A program made the position numbers and the translations under genes. The notes under the pieces are model-generated. The model was given only the letters and a program-made list of their open reading frames with translations. It did no database searches and was not told the origin of the DNA. From positions 1 to 50,482 of the forward strand of contig JAUILA010000032.1 of NCBI GenBank assembly GCA_030432655.1: DNA of 50,482 nt. The letters are read 5' to 3'. Shown piece after piece: positions 8,249-17,329 of this stretch (positions within the stretch are counted from its first letter, which is position 1; every line of letters begins with the position of its first letter). Source of the stretch: Bacteroidia bacterium (GTDB lineage: Bacteria > Bacteroidota > Bacteroidia > Cytophagales > Cyclobacteriaceae).

Positions 8249-9439
8249 ATGACTGACCTGCTGTCCGTACGGAATATTCTCCTGCTCTTAACCATTGCCT
8301 TCCTTACCTCCTGCGGAGGTGTACGGAAAACAAGTCTGATCAGCGAGGTGCCGCCGATACGGGACAGTGAAGTGCTCGCCGTTGGCCCGCCACCGCTACG
8401 GGAGTTGACGATGGTTACCCCCGGGCAGCTTCGCGTATGGAAACGAATGCGTCCCGATACAGTGAGTATGATCGGAGTAGGCGATATCATGCTCGGTACG
8501 AATTTTCCTGATCCGTCCTACCTGCCGGCTAATGAGGGCCGCAACCTGATGCGGGATGTCATACCGGTTTTACAGAACGCAGATCTGACCTTTGGCAATC
8601 TTGAAGGTGTCATTCTGAATGAAGGCGGGGATGCGAAAAAGTGCAAGGATCCTAAGGTATGCTATATATTCCGGTCACCTGAGTTCCTTGCCCAGCGATT
8701 TGTTGATGCCGGTTTTGATGTGATGAGCACGGCGAATAACCATGCCGGTGATTTTGGTGACCCGGGCCGGATCAATACTCAGCGCGTTCTGGATTCCCTG
8801 GAAATTCATCATGCAGGCCAGCAGAATACGCCCTATACCTTCCTGGTGCGTAATGGCCTGATCTATGGTTTTACCGCATTCTCACCAAATACGGGAACCT
8901 TAAGCATCAATGATATCCCGAAAGCGAAAGAAATTGTTTCCTACCTGGATCAGTACGCGGATATTGTGATTGTTTCCTTTCACGGGGGTGCAGAAGGCAG
9001 TGATTATCAGCATGTGCCACGGGAGAATGAGCTGTTTTACGGGGAAAACCGGGGGGATGTATATGAATTTTCCCACGCAGTAATAGATGCCGGGGCGGAT
9101 GTGGTCTTTGGTCACGGTCCGCACGTCACCCGTGCCATGGAAGTTTACAAGGACCGGATAATTGCGTACAGCCTGGGCAATTTCTGCACATATGCGCGTT
9201 TTAATTTACGGGATGAAAATGGTCTTGCCCCGATCCTGAAAGTTTATGCGAAGCCTGACGGCACTTTTCTTTACGGAGAGATCACCCCTGTAATTCAGCC
9301 CGGTGCGGGTGGTCCGGTGATCGATAGCAGGGGTCGGGTAATTAAAGTAATACAAGAACTGACCAAAAAAGACTTCCCTGAAGGTCAGCTATCTATTGAC
9401 GATACTGGAAGAATTCATTATCTTCCCAAAGAATTCTGA
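8249..9439 (+). CDS. CapA-family (PGA_cap) metallophosphatase-like lipoprotein
   Basis: This 396-residue predicted envelope lipoprotein has the lipobox LTSC (Cys22). After a proline-rich stretch, residues about 75-340 form a CapA/PgsA-type fold of the calcineurin-like metallophosphatase superfamily. The visible metal-binding motifs are GVGDIMLG, FGNLEG, TANNHAGDFG, VSFHGGAE and GHGPHV. In Bacillus the family takes part in poly-gamma-glutamate synthesis, but no pgsB or pgsC partners are here, and in Bacteroidota such proteins are of unknown role. It lies between the M23 peptidases and a MerR regulator, which fits an envelope function. It is 3 bp from the next gene. Confidence 0.85.
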   Translation: MTDLLSVRNILLLLTIAFLTSCGGVRKTSLISEVPPIRDSEVLAVGPPPLRELTMVTPGQLRVWKRMRPDTVSMIGVGDIMLGTNFPDPSYLPANEGRNLMRDVIPVLQNADLTFGNLEGVILNEGGDAKKCKDPKVCYIFRSPEFLAQRFVDAGFDVMSTANNHAGDFGDPGRINTQRVLDSLEIHHAGQQNTPYTFLVRNGLIYGFTAFSPNTGTLSINDIPKAKEIVSYLDQYADIVIVSFHGGAEGSDYQHVPRENELFYGENRGDVYEFSHAVIDAGADVVFGHGPHVTRAMEVYKDRIIAYSLGNFCTYARFNLRDENGLAPILKVYAKPDGTFLYGEITPVIQPGAGGPVIDSRGRVIKVIQELTKKDFPEGQLSIDDTGRIHYLPKEF

Positions 9440-9442
9440 TAC

Positions 9443-9781
9443 ATGCCGTATAAAGAAAAGAAAATTGAAAAGAAATACTACGCCATTGGCGAAGTAGCCG
9501 AAATGTTCGACGTGGCGCCTTCCCTTATCCGTTTCTGGGAAGGTGAATTTGATATCATCCGACCTAAAAAAAACCGTAAAGGAAATCGTCAGTTTACCAA
9601 GGAAGATATTGAGAATGTCCGTCTCATTTACCATCTAGTAAAGGAGAAAGGGTTTACCTTACAGGGAGCCAAGGATATGATCAAGAATGATTCAGGTAAG
9701 ATCAAAGACAAGATGGAGATCATGGATTCGCTGACCAGTGTGAGAGCCTTCCTCAAAGAGCTCAGGCAGCAAATCAAATAA
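9443..9781 (+). CDS. MerR-family transcriptional regulator
   Basis: This 112-residue protein is a small DNA-binding regulator. Residues about 10-80 form a winged helix-turn-helix of MerR type (YYAIGEVAEMFDVAPSLIRFWE, here shown as the start of helix 1 to the recognition helix), and the rest is a short helical dimerisation tail. There is no effector domain or cysteine cluster for metal sensing. Short MerR proteins like this are often found next to M23 peptidase genes in Bacteroidota. It starts 3 bp after the CapA-like gene and ends 13 bp before dprA, so it belongs to the same transcription unit. Its target is unknown. Confidence 0.88.
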   Translation: MPYKEKKIEKKYYAIGEVAEMFDVAPSLIRFWEGEFDIIRPKKNRKGNRQFTKEDIENVRLIYHLVKEKGFTLQGAKDMIKNDSGKIKDKMEIMDSLTSVRAFLKELRQQIK

Positions 9782-9794
9782 ATCCGTCTACCAT

Positions 9795-10910
9795 ATGAAC
9801 CAGGAAAGGCTGGCCCTGCTGGCGTTGCACCTTGTCCCCGGTGTTGGGTCCTTCACTATCCGTCAGCTTATCAGTTACTGCGGTACACCTCACCGGGTGT
9901 TCAGTACTCCAAAAAACAAACTAATCAAAATTCCCGGCATCGGTCCGGCACTGGCGGATGCCATCACCAATCATTCTTCAATGAATAAAGCGGGCGAACT
10001 GCTTGGTAATGCCGAGCAAAAGAATGTCAGGCTCCTTTTTCATACCGATGATGATTACCCGGACCGGTTACGCCATATCCCGGATTCACCATCGCTTCTG
10101 TTTTACCGTGGCAATGCAGATATGAATACGTCTAAAGTAATCGCGATTGTTGGAACACGCAAGGCAACTTCCTATGGTCGTGGTGTTACACGGGAACTTG
10201 TGGAAGGAATGCGTTCGCATCAACCGCTCATTATCAGCGGACTGGCGTATGGTATTGACGCTGAAGCTCATCGCAGCGCAATAACCAATGATTTATCCAC
10301 TATTGGGGTGATGGCTGGAGGTATTGAATATATTTACCCGGCCAGCCATCGCAAACTGGCAGCAGACATGCAGGAAAATGGCGGCCTGCTGACCGAAAAC
10401 GGAATTGACTCGGTGCCTGATGCCTCCCGTTTCCCTGCCAGAAACCGGATTATCGCCGGACTGAGTGACGTGGTGCTCGTCATAGAAGCTGCCGAACGGG
10501 GTGGTGCCCTTATCACCGCCTCCATCGCCAATGATTATGATCGTGAAGTCATGGCGGTACCAGGCACGGTCTACAATAAGTATTCAGCAGGATGCAACAA
10601 TCTAATCCGCCGGCACCGTGCCCATCTGTTGTCCAAAGCTGAGGATGTTGAATATCTAATGAACTGGACAAAGGAGCCCTCCCAGACCATAAAAAAGGAA
10701 CATCCACCGCTTGATACCGAAGAGCAGGAACTGGTTTCAATTCTGGAATCGAATGCCGGAAGAATGCACCTTGACCGCCTGAGCTGGGCAAGCAGAAAGG
10801 CTGTTGGAAAAACAGCCTCCCTGCTATTGCAGCTTGAATTTAAGAATGTAGTCGTGGCGCTTCCCGGTAAAATTTTCGAACTGCGGAAGCAGTTATTTCA
10901 GGAGCCTTGA
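9795..10910 (+). CDS. dprA: DNA-processing protein DprA
   Basis: DprA binds incoming single-stranded DNA and loads RecA during natural transformation in the cytoplasm. The 371 residues comprise an N-terminal SAM/HhH-like part (about 1-75, IPGIGPALAD), the Rossmann-like DprA core (about 80-290, with GTRKATSYG, ISGLAYGID, GGIEYIYP, FPARNRIIAGLS and RGGALITA) and a C-terminal winged-helix domain (about 305-365). The protein looks complete. It closes the plus-strand run that starts with the M23 peptidases; no other competence gene is near. Confidence 0.96.
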   Translation: MNQERLALLALHLVPGVGSFTIRQLISYCGTPHRVFSTPKNKLIKIPGIGPALADAITNHSSMNKAGELLGNAEQKNVRLLFHTDDDYPDRLRHIPDSPSLLFYRGNADMNTSKVIAIVGTRKATSYGRGVTRELVEGMRSHQPLIISGLAYGIDAEAHRSAITNDLSTIGVMAGGIEYIYPASHRKLAADMQENGGLLTENGIDSVPDASRFPARNRIIAGLSDVVLVIEAAERGGALITASIANDYDREVMAVPGTVYNKYSAGCNNLIRRHRAHLLSKAEDVEYLMNWTKEPSQTIKKEHPPLDTEEQELVSILESNAGRMHLDRLSWASRKAVGKTASLLLQLEFKNVVVALPGKIFELRKQLFQEP

Positions 10911-10982
10911 CCAGTATTGCTGAAATATTCAAATCAGGATCTTTTTTCAAGACTGCTGAATACAGTATAGTATCTAGTTTGA

Positions 10983-12218
10983 CTATGTTTCACTGATATA
11001 ATATCGTGAGTTTGCAGCATCCATGACCCGCTGAATGGCAACATAAAAGGCGGCGGTACGCAAATCAACATTTTTGGACTGCGAAATTCTGTATACTTCT
11101 GCGTAGGCCTTACGCATAATTTTTTCAAGTTCGGTGGTAATACGCTCATCATCCCATCGGAAATGCTGAATGTTCTGCGCCCACTCAAAATAGGAAACCG
11201 TAACCCCACCGGCATTGGCGAGGATATCCGGAACAATCAAAACGTTTTTATCGGCCAGGATTTTATTTGCCTCCGGCGTCGTGGGACCATTAGCACCTTC
11301 TATAATAATTTTTGCCTCTACCTTATCAGCATTTCCTTCATGCAAAACGCCATCAAGTGCTGCCGGGATAAGCACGTCAGCTTTCCAGCTCAACACTTCA
11401 TCACTCTCAAAACCTTCTCCCCCGGCAAAATCTTTAACCGTCCTGGTTTCAGTCACCCATTCAATGAGCTTTGGTATATCAAGTCCGTCCATATTGGCCA
11501 CTCCCCCTCCGGCATCCGCCACGGCTACAATCTTTGCCCCGGCTTCATGCAGCAGCCTTGCCGCATTGCTTCCTACATTCCCAAACCCCTGGATAGCCAC
11601 AGTAACTTCTTCCAGGGAATGCCCCTTTTGCTCGAGGGCTTCTATCAGCACATACATAATACCTCTTCCAGTAGCTTCTTCCCTGCCATTGGATCCGAAC
11701 AGCTGAAGGGGTTTACCGGTCACTACGCCCGGCGAAAACCCTTCGTACTTGGAATATTCTTCCATTATCCAGCCCATAATTTTAGAATTGGTATTTACAT
11801 CAGGAGCGGGAATATCCGTGGTCGGACCAATGATTTCTTTCATCCGCTCTACAAACACACTGGTCAGGCGATGCAGCTCCCTGTCCGACATTTTCTGCGG
11901 ATCACAGGCTATTCCACCCTTTGCGCCACCATAGGGAAGGTCAACGACGGCTGTTTTCCAGGTCATCAAACTGGCCAGGGCCGTACTGTGATCTTCATCC
12001 ACGCTGGGGTGAAACCTGAGTCCGCCTTTCATTGGTCCTCTGGCATTATTATGCTGAACACGAAACCCGATATAGGAGTCCAGCTGGCCGTTGTCGTTTT
12101 CAATAATCAGTTCGGTCTTAACAACTCTTCGAGGCGTCAGCAGAATTGATCTGACCCGGTCAGATAACCCAAGAAGATCGGATGCTGCATGAAAGTATTC
12201 ATTAATATCAGAAAGCAT
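10983..12218 (-). CDS. Glu/Leu/Phe/Val dehydrogenase (NAD(P)-dependent glutamate dehydrogenase)
   Basis: This enzyme interconverts glutamate with 2-oxoglutarate and ammonia. At 411 residues it is the shorter hexameric type. Residues about 35-165 form the substrate domain with GPMKGGLRFHP and DLPYGGAKGGI, which includes the catalytic Lys. Residues about 185-400 form the Rossmann domain with the dinucleotide motif QGFGNVGSNAA. The Asp after the second beta strand (VAVADAGGG) leaves cofactor preference open. It stands alone, convergent with dprA and divergent from the GH3 gene. No hairpin terminator is evident in the 72 bp between dprA and this gene. Confidence 0.95.
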   Translation of the reverse strand: MLSDINEYFHAASDLLGLSDRVRSILLTPRRVVKTELIIENDNGQLDSYIGFRVQHNNARGPMKGGLRFHPSVDEDHSTALASLMTWKTAVVDLPYGGAKGGIACDPQKMSDRELHRLTSVFVERMKEIIGPTTDIPAPDVNTNSKIMGWIMEEYSKYEGFSPGVVTGKPLQLFGSNGREEATGRGIMYVLIEALEQKGHSLEEVTVAIQGFGNVGSNAARLLHEAGAKIVAVADAGGGVANMDGLDIPKLIEWVTETRTVKDFAGGEGFESDEVLSWKADVLIPAALDGVLHEGNADKVEAKIIIEGANGPTTPEANKILADKNVLIVPDILANAGGVTVSYFEWAQNIQHFRWDDERITTELEKIMRKAYAEVYRISQSKNVDLRTAAFYVAIQRVMDAANSRYYISET

Positions 12219-12376
12219 ATTATATTGGTTGGTTATTATAAATATACACTATAGATTAAAATCAATAGTCTAACAGAAGATATTTTGCCTTGTTCAATCA
12301 TGGCAGAATATGACGAATAGCATTTTCACTGATCCCGTTACCAAGTAACTTGGGAAGCAGAACAACACGTATACCC

Positions 12377-14614
12377 ATGAGATATTTCCTGATTACCCTC
12401 TTCACATTTCTTATTTCCATGCCCAGTTACGGACAAACAACAGAAAGTAAAATCGACTCACTTATTTCAATTATGACCCTGGACGAGAAAATCGGCCAGA
12501 TGAATCAGTACAACGGATTCTGGGAAGTAACAGGTCCGGCACCTGAAGAAGGTGCTAACAAAATGAAGTACGACAACCTTCGGAATGGCCTCGTCGGTTC
12601 CATGCTCAATGTGCGGGGCGTGGAAAATGTCAGGGCTATGCAGGAGCTGGTAGTTGAAAATTCCAGGCTCGGCATTCCGCTGATATTTGGTTTCGACATC
12701 ATTCATGGCTACAAAACACTGGCACCGATCCCTCTTGCCGAGGCCGCCAGCTGGGACCTTGAGGCCATTGAACGTTCTTCACAGGTTGCCGCAGATGAAG
12801 CCTCAGCGCTTGGAATTAACTGGACCTTTGCCCCGATGGTTGACATTTCCCGCGATGCACGCTGGGGCCGGGTCATGGAAGGTGCCGGTGAAGATCCGTA
12901 CCTTGGCGCCGCCATTGCACGGGCCCGCGTACGTGGCTTCCAGGGAAATGACCTGACCGCTCCAAATACCATCGCAGCCTGTGCCAAGCATTTCGCAGGC
13001 TATGGCTTTGCCGAATCAGGAAGGGATTACAACACAGTTGATATGAGCATTTCCACCCTGTACAATATGGTCCTGCCTCCATTTCAGGCCGCGTCAGAAT
13101 CAGGTGTTCTCACCTTTATGAATGCGTTTAACACCCTCAACGGTATCCCGGCCACCGGAAGTCATTTTCTGCAGCGCGATATTCTGAAAGGTGACTGGGG
13201 ATTTGAAGGATTTGTAATCTCGGACTGGGGATCCATTGGTGAAATGGTGCCTCATGGGTAAGCAAAAGATCTGCGACATGCCGCCGAACTTGCCGCGAAT
13301 GCGGGATCAGATATGGATATGGAATCCTATGCCTACATCCAGCACCTCAAAGGGCTGGTAGAGGACGGAAGTGTCAGCATGGAGGTAATTGATGATGCCG
13401 TTCGGCGTATTCTCCGGGTCAAATATGCCCTTGGCCTTTTTGATGACCCCTACCTTTACTGTAATGAGGAACGGGAGAATACCAGGCCGTATCATCCTGA
13501 TCATATGGAAGCCGTCCTCGACATGGCGAAAAAATCGATCGTCCTGCTGAAAAATGAAGGCGAATTACTCCCACTAAGCCGGAGTCAGCAAAACATTGCA
13601 GTGATCGGTCCGCTCGCGGAAGAAAAGAACAGTCCGCTTGGCAGCTGGCGAATCGGTTCTGACGACAACAGCGCGGTATCGGTTCTTGAAGGGCTGGAAG
13701 AATTTGCCTCTGGTAATATGACCTATGCACGCGGGGCGGATTTATTTACCGGTGATGTATCTTTTGTAAACGAAGTGAATATTAATGAAACGGATAAATC
13801 AGGTTTTGAAGAAGCAGTAAACCTTGCCCGCAATTCAGAAGTGGTGATTATGGTACTGGGTGAACATGGATTTCAGAGTGGTGAAGGCCGCAGCAGAACC
13901 GAACTTGGTCTGCCCGGAGTACAACAAGAGCTGCTGGAAACCGTTTATGATGTGAATAAGAACATCGTACTGGTCCTGATGAATGGCAGGCCGCTGGCCA
14001 TACCCTGGGCGGCAGAAAACATCCCGTCCATCGTGGAAGCCTGGCAGCTCGGAACACAAAGCGGGAACGCTATTGCACAGGTGCTGTATGGTGAATACAA
14101 CCCGTCCGGCAAATTACCGATGACCTTTCCGCGATCGGTCGGTCAGACGCCGATTTTTTACAATCACCTGAACACCGGCAGGCCTGCGGAACAACCTACG
14201 GTTTTCTGGTCACACTACACGGATGAATCCAACGACCCCCTGTACCCCTTTGGATTTGGCCTCAGTTACACATCGTTTGAATACAGCAGCTTGCAGGCTA
14301 AATTGCAGGCTGACAAGACGATTCGCGTACAGGTAACGGTAGCCAATACCGGCGCCACAGCTGGTGAGGAAGTGGTTCAGTTGTATATTCATGACCAGGC
14401 TGCCAGTATTGCCCGGCCGGTGAAGGAATTAAAGGGTTTTAAGAAGATTATGCTTGAAAGCGGAGCATCTGAAACAGTCGAATTTATTCTTACTGAAAAA
14501 GAACTTGGGTTCTGGAATAACGAGGGAGAATACGTGGTCGAACCTGGAGAATTTGAAATTATGACCGGAGGAAATTCCGCTGAGGTCCTTAAAACAACTG
14601 TTGAACTAAATTAA
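12377..14614 (+). pseudogene. GH3 beta-glucosidase (BglX-type) interrupted by in-frame TAA
   Basis: This is a periplasmic GH3 beta-glucosidase reading frame of 745 residues broken by one stop codon. The start is taken at 12377, where a signal peptide begins (MRYFLITLFTF to about SYGQ); an upstream ATG at 12350 adds nine unlikely residues. The N-terminal TIM-barrel domain is intact to the nucleophile Asp283 (VISDWGS). TAA at 13259-13261 (codon 295) then interrupts MVPHG-stop-AKDLRHAAELA, where a Tyr codon (TAC or TAT) would fit. The same frame continues unbroken to 14614 through the alpha/beta sandwich (GEGRSRTELGLPG with the likely acid/base Glu) and the fibronectin-like C-terminus. One substitution, or a sequencing error, explains it; the remainder shows no decay. 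The first part alone would lack the acid/base residue. Confidence 0.9.
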
Positions 14615-15459
14615 TTAAGTATTTCCCGGGACAGGTTCATCGCCTCGCTGAACCTGTTCTCATGGATTTCAACAGGTTCTTTGCATTCTCTGAGGATATC
14701 GAGCAGGGTTTCCGTGGCTATATTGCCGACTAACTCATCTTTGGCCATAGGGCAACCGCCAAACCCACGGATGGCACTGTCAAACCGCCTGCATCCTGCT
14801 TTGTAGGCTGTCCTGATGCGTAAGGCAGCCTGATCAGGCCTGGCGTGAAAATGAGCTCCGAATTCAATATCAGGAAAAGTCCGGTTCATCTGCTTAAATA
14901 ACCTGGTGATCAGTGCATCATCGGCAACCCCTACCGTATCGGCCAGGGAAATGGTACGGATCCCCATAGAAACCAGTATTTCAGTGAATTTGGCCACAAT
15001 CTCAGGAGAATAAGGATCGTCATAAGGATTTCCGAAGCCCATGGAAATATAGGCAATCATCTCCCGCTTATTCAGGCGGCACAATTCAAGAATATCATTC
15101 ATTTCATTCAGCGCCTCCATGATCGATTTATTGGTATTTCGTTGCTGAAAAGTTTCCGAAATTGAAAACGGAAACCCCAGAAAATCAATCTGCTCAAAAG
15201 ACAGGGCATCCACGGCTCCGCGTTTATTGGCAACAATGGCGAGTAACTTGGTTTTTGAACCGGAGGTATCCAGCTGACGAACCACTTCGCTGGTATCACG
15301 CATCTGGGGAATTGCCTTTGGCGAAACAAAACTCCCAAAGTCAAGGGTATCAAACCCCACCTGCAACAACGCATTTAAGTACCTGACTTTCTCAGAAGTA
15401 GGTATAAATCCGGGCAAACCTTGCATGGCATCGCGCGGGCATTCAATGAGTTTTACCAT
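14611..15459 (-). CDS. Hydroxymethylglutaryl-CoA lyase
   Basis: HMG-CoA lyase splits HMG-CoA into acetoacetate and acetyl-CoA, usually the last step of leucine breakdown. This is a DRE-TIM metallolyase, about 282 residues from the chosen start, with the N-terminal VKLIECPRDAMQG, the substrate segment FGSFVSPKAIPQM and the metal-binding HFHARPD. The start at 15459 matches the family N-terminus; an upstream ATG at 15495 would add 12 residues of no family likeness. The usual C-terminal GGCP motif is present as FGGCPMA with the catalytic Cys. It overlaps the end of the GH3 frame by 4 bp, tail to tail. No other leucine-catabolic genes are nearby. Confidence 0.92.
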   Translation of the reverse strand: MVKLIECPRDAMQGLPGFIPTSEKVRYLNALLQVGFDTLDFGSFVSPKAIPQMRDTSEVVRQLDTSGSKTKLLAIVANKRGAVDALSFEQIDFLGFPFSISETFQQRNTNKSIMEALNEMNDILELCRLNKREMIAYISMGFGNPYDDPYSPEIVAKFTEILVSMGIRTISLADTVGVADDALITRLFKQMNRTFPDIEFGAHFHARPDQAALRIRTAYKAGCRRFDSAIRGFGGCPMAKDELVGNIATETLLDILRECKEPVEIHENRFSEAMNLSREILN

Positions 15460-15584
15460 GGTAGCAAAGCTATCCGAATATCCGCATAAAGACAAAATTT
15501 ACCGTTGGTCGGCAATTTCGAAGTTTTAACCCCTACCGCTTTGCGTATAAAGGACTGTCAGACATGTTTAATCCGGAGCAACAG

Positions 15585-15600
15585 TTTTTTACGTAAAAAA
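15585..15600. promoter_or_regulatory. Perfect 16-bp palindrome before the DUF1800 gene
   Basis: TTTTTTACGTAAAAAA is a perfect 16-bp palindrome ending 2 bp before the ATG at 15603. It could be an operator, or a hairpin covering the start region of the DUF1800-DUF1501 operon, but AT-rich palindromes of this size also arise by chance. Confidence 0.25.
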
Positions 15601-15602
15601 TT

Positions 15603-17327
15603 ATGCCTTTATTACCTCAAAACGGCACTCTAGGAATACAGCGGGCGGCACACTTGCTTCGGCGGGCCACATTCGGCGCTACGAAGGCACAGGTGGATTA
15701 TTATGCCGGACTTTCAGCAGCCCAGGCGGTAACTGAACTTTTCACCACAGGTTTGCCTGATGCACCTGCCCCGGTTGAACCGGAAACCGGGATCAATTGG
15801 GTGGATGCCGCTTACGATGCAGACACTGAACTCAATTACCAGGAATTATTTGTACGCTGGTACCTGGGCCGGATCCTGGGATCCGGAAATTCAGCCTCAA
15901 CAGCACTTGCCGAATCGGCGCGTGAAAAGGTCGTCTTTTTTCTGCACACATTCTTCACAACCAAAAGACGTAAAGTAGTCAGCGGAAGGGCACTCTATTA
16001 TCAAAACGAACTCTTCCGGATGTTTGCTTATGACAAACAGGACAGTCCGCTCGGGCCCCGGGATTTCAGAACACTGGTAAAAAAAGTCAGCCTCGACAAT
16101 GCAATGATCAGGTTCCTGGACGGCAACGGGAATGTTAAGGGCAGTCCAAATGAAAATTATGCCCGGGAAATGCTCGAACTGTACACCATTGGTCGCGGGC
16201 TGGAAGGATCGAATCCGCCGGCAGCCGCCCAGGGTGATTATATTCATTACACAGAACAGGATGTGCGGGCCGCGGCAAATGTTCTGACCGGATACGAATT
16301 CGATGACACATTCTCCCGGATCGACCCGGAAACCAATCTTCCAACCTGCCGTATCAAGGGCGGAACGATCGGTTCGGCGCATGAACAGGACGATAGCAAA
16401 AAGGTATTCAGCGAGCGCTTTGCCAATCAGCAGATCACCCAGAATGCATCCCTGATGACGGGGGCAGACCCCAGCTGGGAAAGCATGACCGATGAACTGG
16501 AACAACTCATTGCCATGATATACGGCCAGCGGGAAGCCTCGCTGCATCTGTGCAGGAAGTTGTACAGGTACTACCTGCACTACGACATTGGGCAAAGCCT
16601 GGATAATGACATTATCTCCGATATGGCTGATATTTTTATCGCGGGGGGCTACCGCATACAACCGGTCATTGAAGCGCTGCTAACCAGTACGCATTTCTTT
16701 GAAGCGGTTAGCGGAACTGACGACGACAAATTCGGATGTATCATCAAATCTCCCCTCGAGCTTATCGCTGGAACGATCACATTTCTGGAAGTACAGATTC
16801 CTGACCAGACCAGCCAGCCTGCCGAATTTGATATGCTGGCCAGCGATATGCTTTCACTTATTCAGCGCCAGGGAATGGAATTGTACGAGCCGGATGAAGT
16901 GGCCGGATACCCGGCGTATCACCAGTTTCCGAAATTTAACCGGAACTGGATAACCACCAATTACCTGGTTCAGCGGTATGATTTTATTCGAACAATCCTT
17001 GACAGCAATATGGGAACCTGGAATATCAGGTATTTCATTTCTCAAAATTTTGGAGGAGCAGCCGGCGATGCTCGTCAGCTGATTATGGCCATGGCTCCTT
17101 ATATGTTCCCGCTGGCCACTAACCTGGATTTTAACAGCAGCACCGGAACTATTACAGGGGAGCGCCTCTCCTATTTCCTGTATGCTTTTCTGACTGCCAA
17201 CCAGTACAGTGAAGCTGAATGGACTTCGCTGTATGCCAATGAAGCCGTGAATTACCTGGAGGTGGAAACCTTGTTGAAAAGTTTGTTCAACGCCATGCTT
17301 CAGACACCTGAATATCAACTTTTTTAA
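15603..17327 (+). CDS. DUF1800 family protein
   Basis: This 574-residue protein has the DUF1800 architecture throughout: an N-terminal helical segment (HLLRRATFGATKAQVDYYAG), the conserved NENYAREMLELYTIG core at about 187-201, and FTEQD-like and LTGYEF elements downstream. The molecular function of DUF1800 is not established. It nearly always pairs with a DUF1501 gene, as here, where the next start follows 2 bp after the stop. No clear signal peptide precedes the domain, whereas the DUF1501 partner has a Tat-like one. It is the first gene of a four-gene surface-protein operon. Confidence 0.93.
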   Translation: MPLLPQNGTLGIQRAAHLLRRATFGATKAQVDYYAGLSAAQAVTELFTTGLPDAPAPVEPETGINWVDAAYDADTELNYQELFVRWYLGRILGSGNSASTALAESAREKVVFFLHTFFTTKRRKVVSGRALYYQNELFRMFAYDKQDSPLGPRDFRTLVKKVSLDNAMIRFLDGNGNVKGSPNENYAREMLELYTIGRGLEGSNPPAAAQGDYIHYTEQDVRAAANVLTGYEFDDTFSRIDPETNLPTCRIKGGTIGSAHEQDDSKKVFSERFANQQITQNASLMTGADPSWESMTDELEQLIAMIYGQREASLHLCRKLYRYYLHYDIGQSLDNDIISDMADIFIAGGYRIQPVIEALLTSTHFFEAVSGTDDDKFGCIIKSPLELIAGTITFLEVQIPDQTSQPAEFDMLASDMLSLIQRQGMELYEPDEVAGYPAYHQFPKFNRNWITTNYLVQRYDFIRTILDSNMGTWNIRYFISQNFGGAAGDARQLIMAMAPYMFPLATNLDFNSSTGTITGERLSYFLYAFLTANQYSEAEWTSLYANEAVNYLEVETLLKSLFNAMLQTPEYQLF

Positions 17328-17329
17328 TT

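Noticed and set aside
11163-12149. Long plus-strand open frame of 328 codons
   Set aside because: It lies wholly antisense to glutamate dehydrogenase, and its translation is rich in His, Phe and Pro with no domain, as expected of a shadow.
13313-14614. A separate gene starting at the Met at 13313
   Set aside because: It is the C-terminal part of the GH3 enzyme in the same frame as the upstream part, and the start falls inside a conserved segment with no new signal peptide.
15897-16661. Minus-strand open frame of 254 codons
   Set aside because: It is antisense to the DUF1800 gene and has no family likeness.
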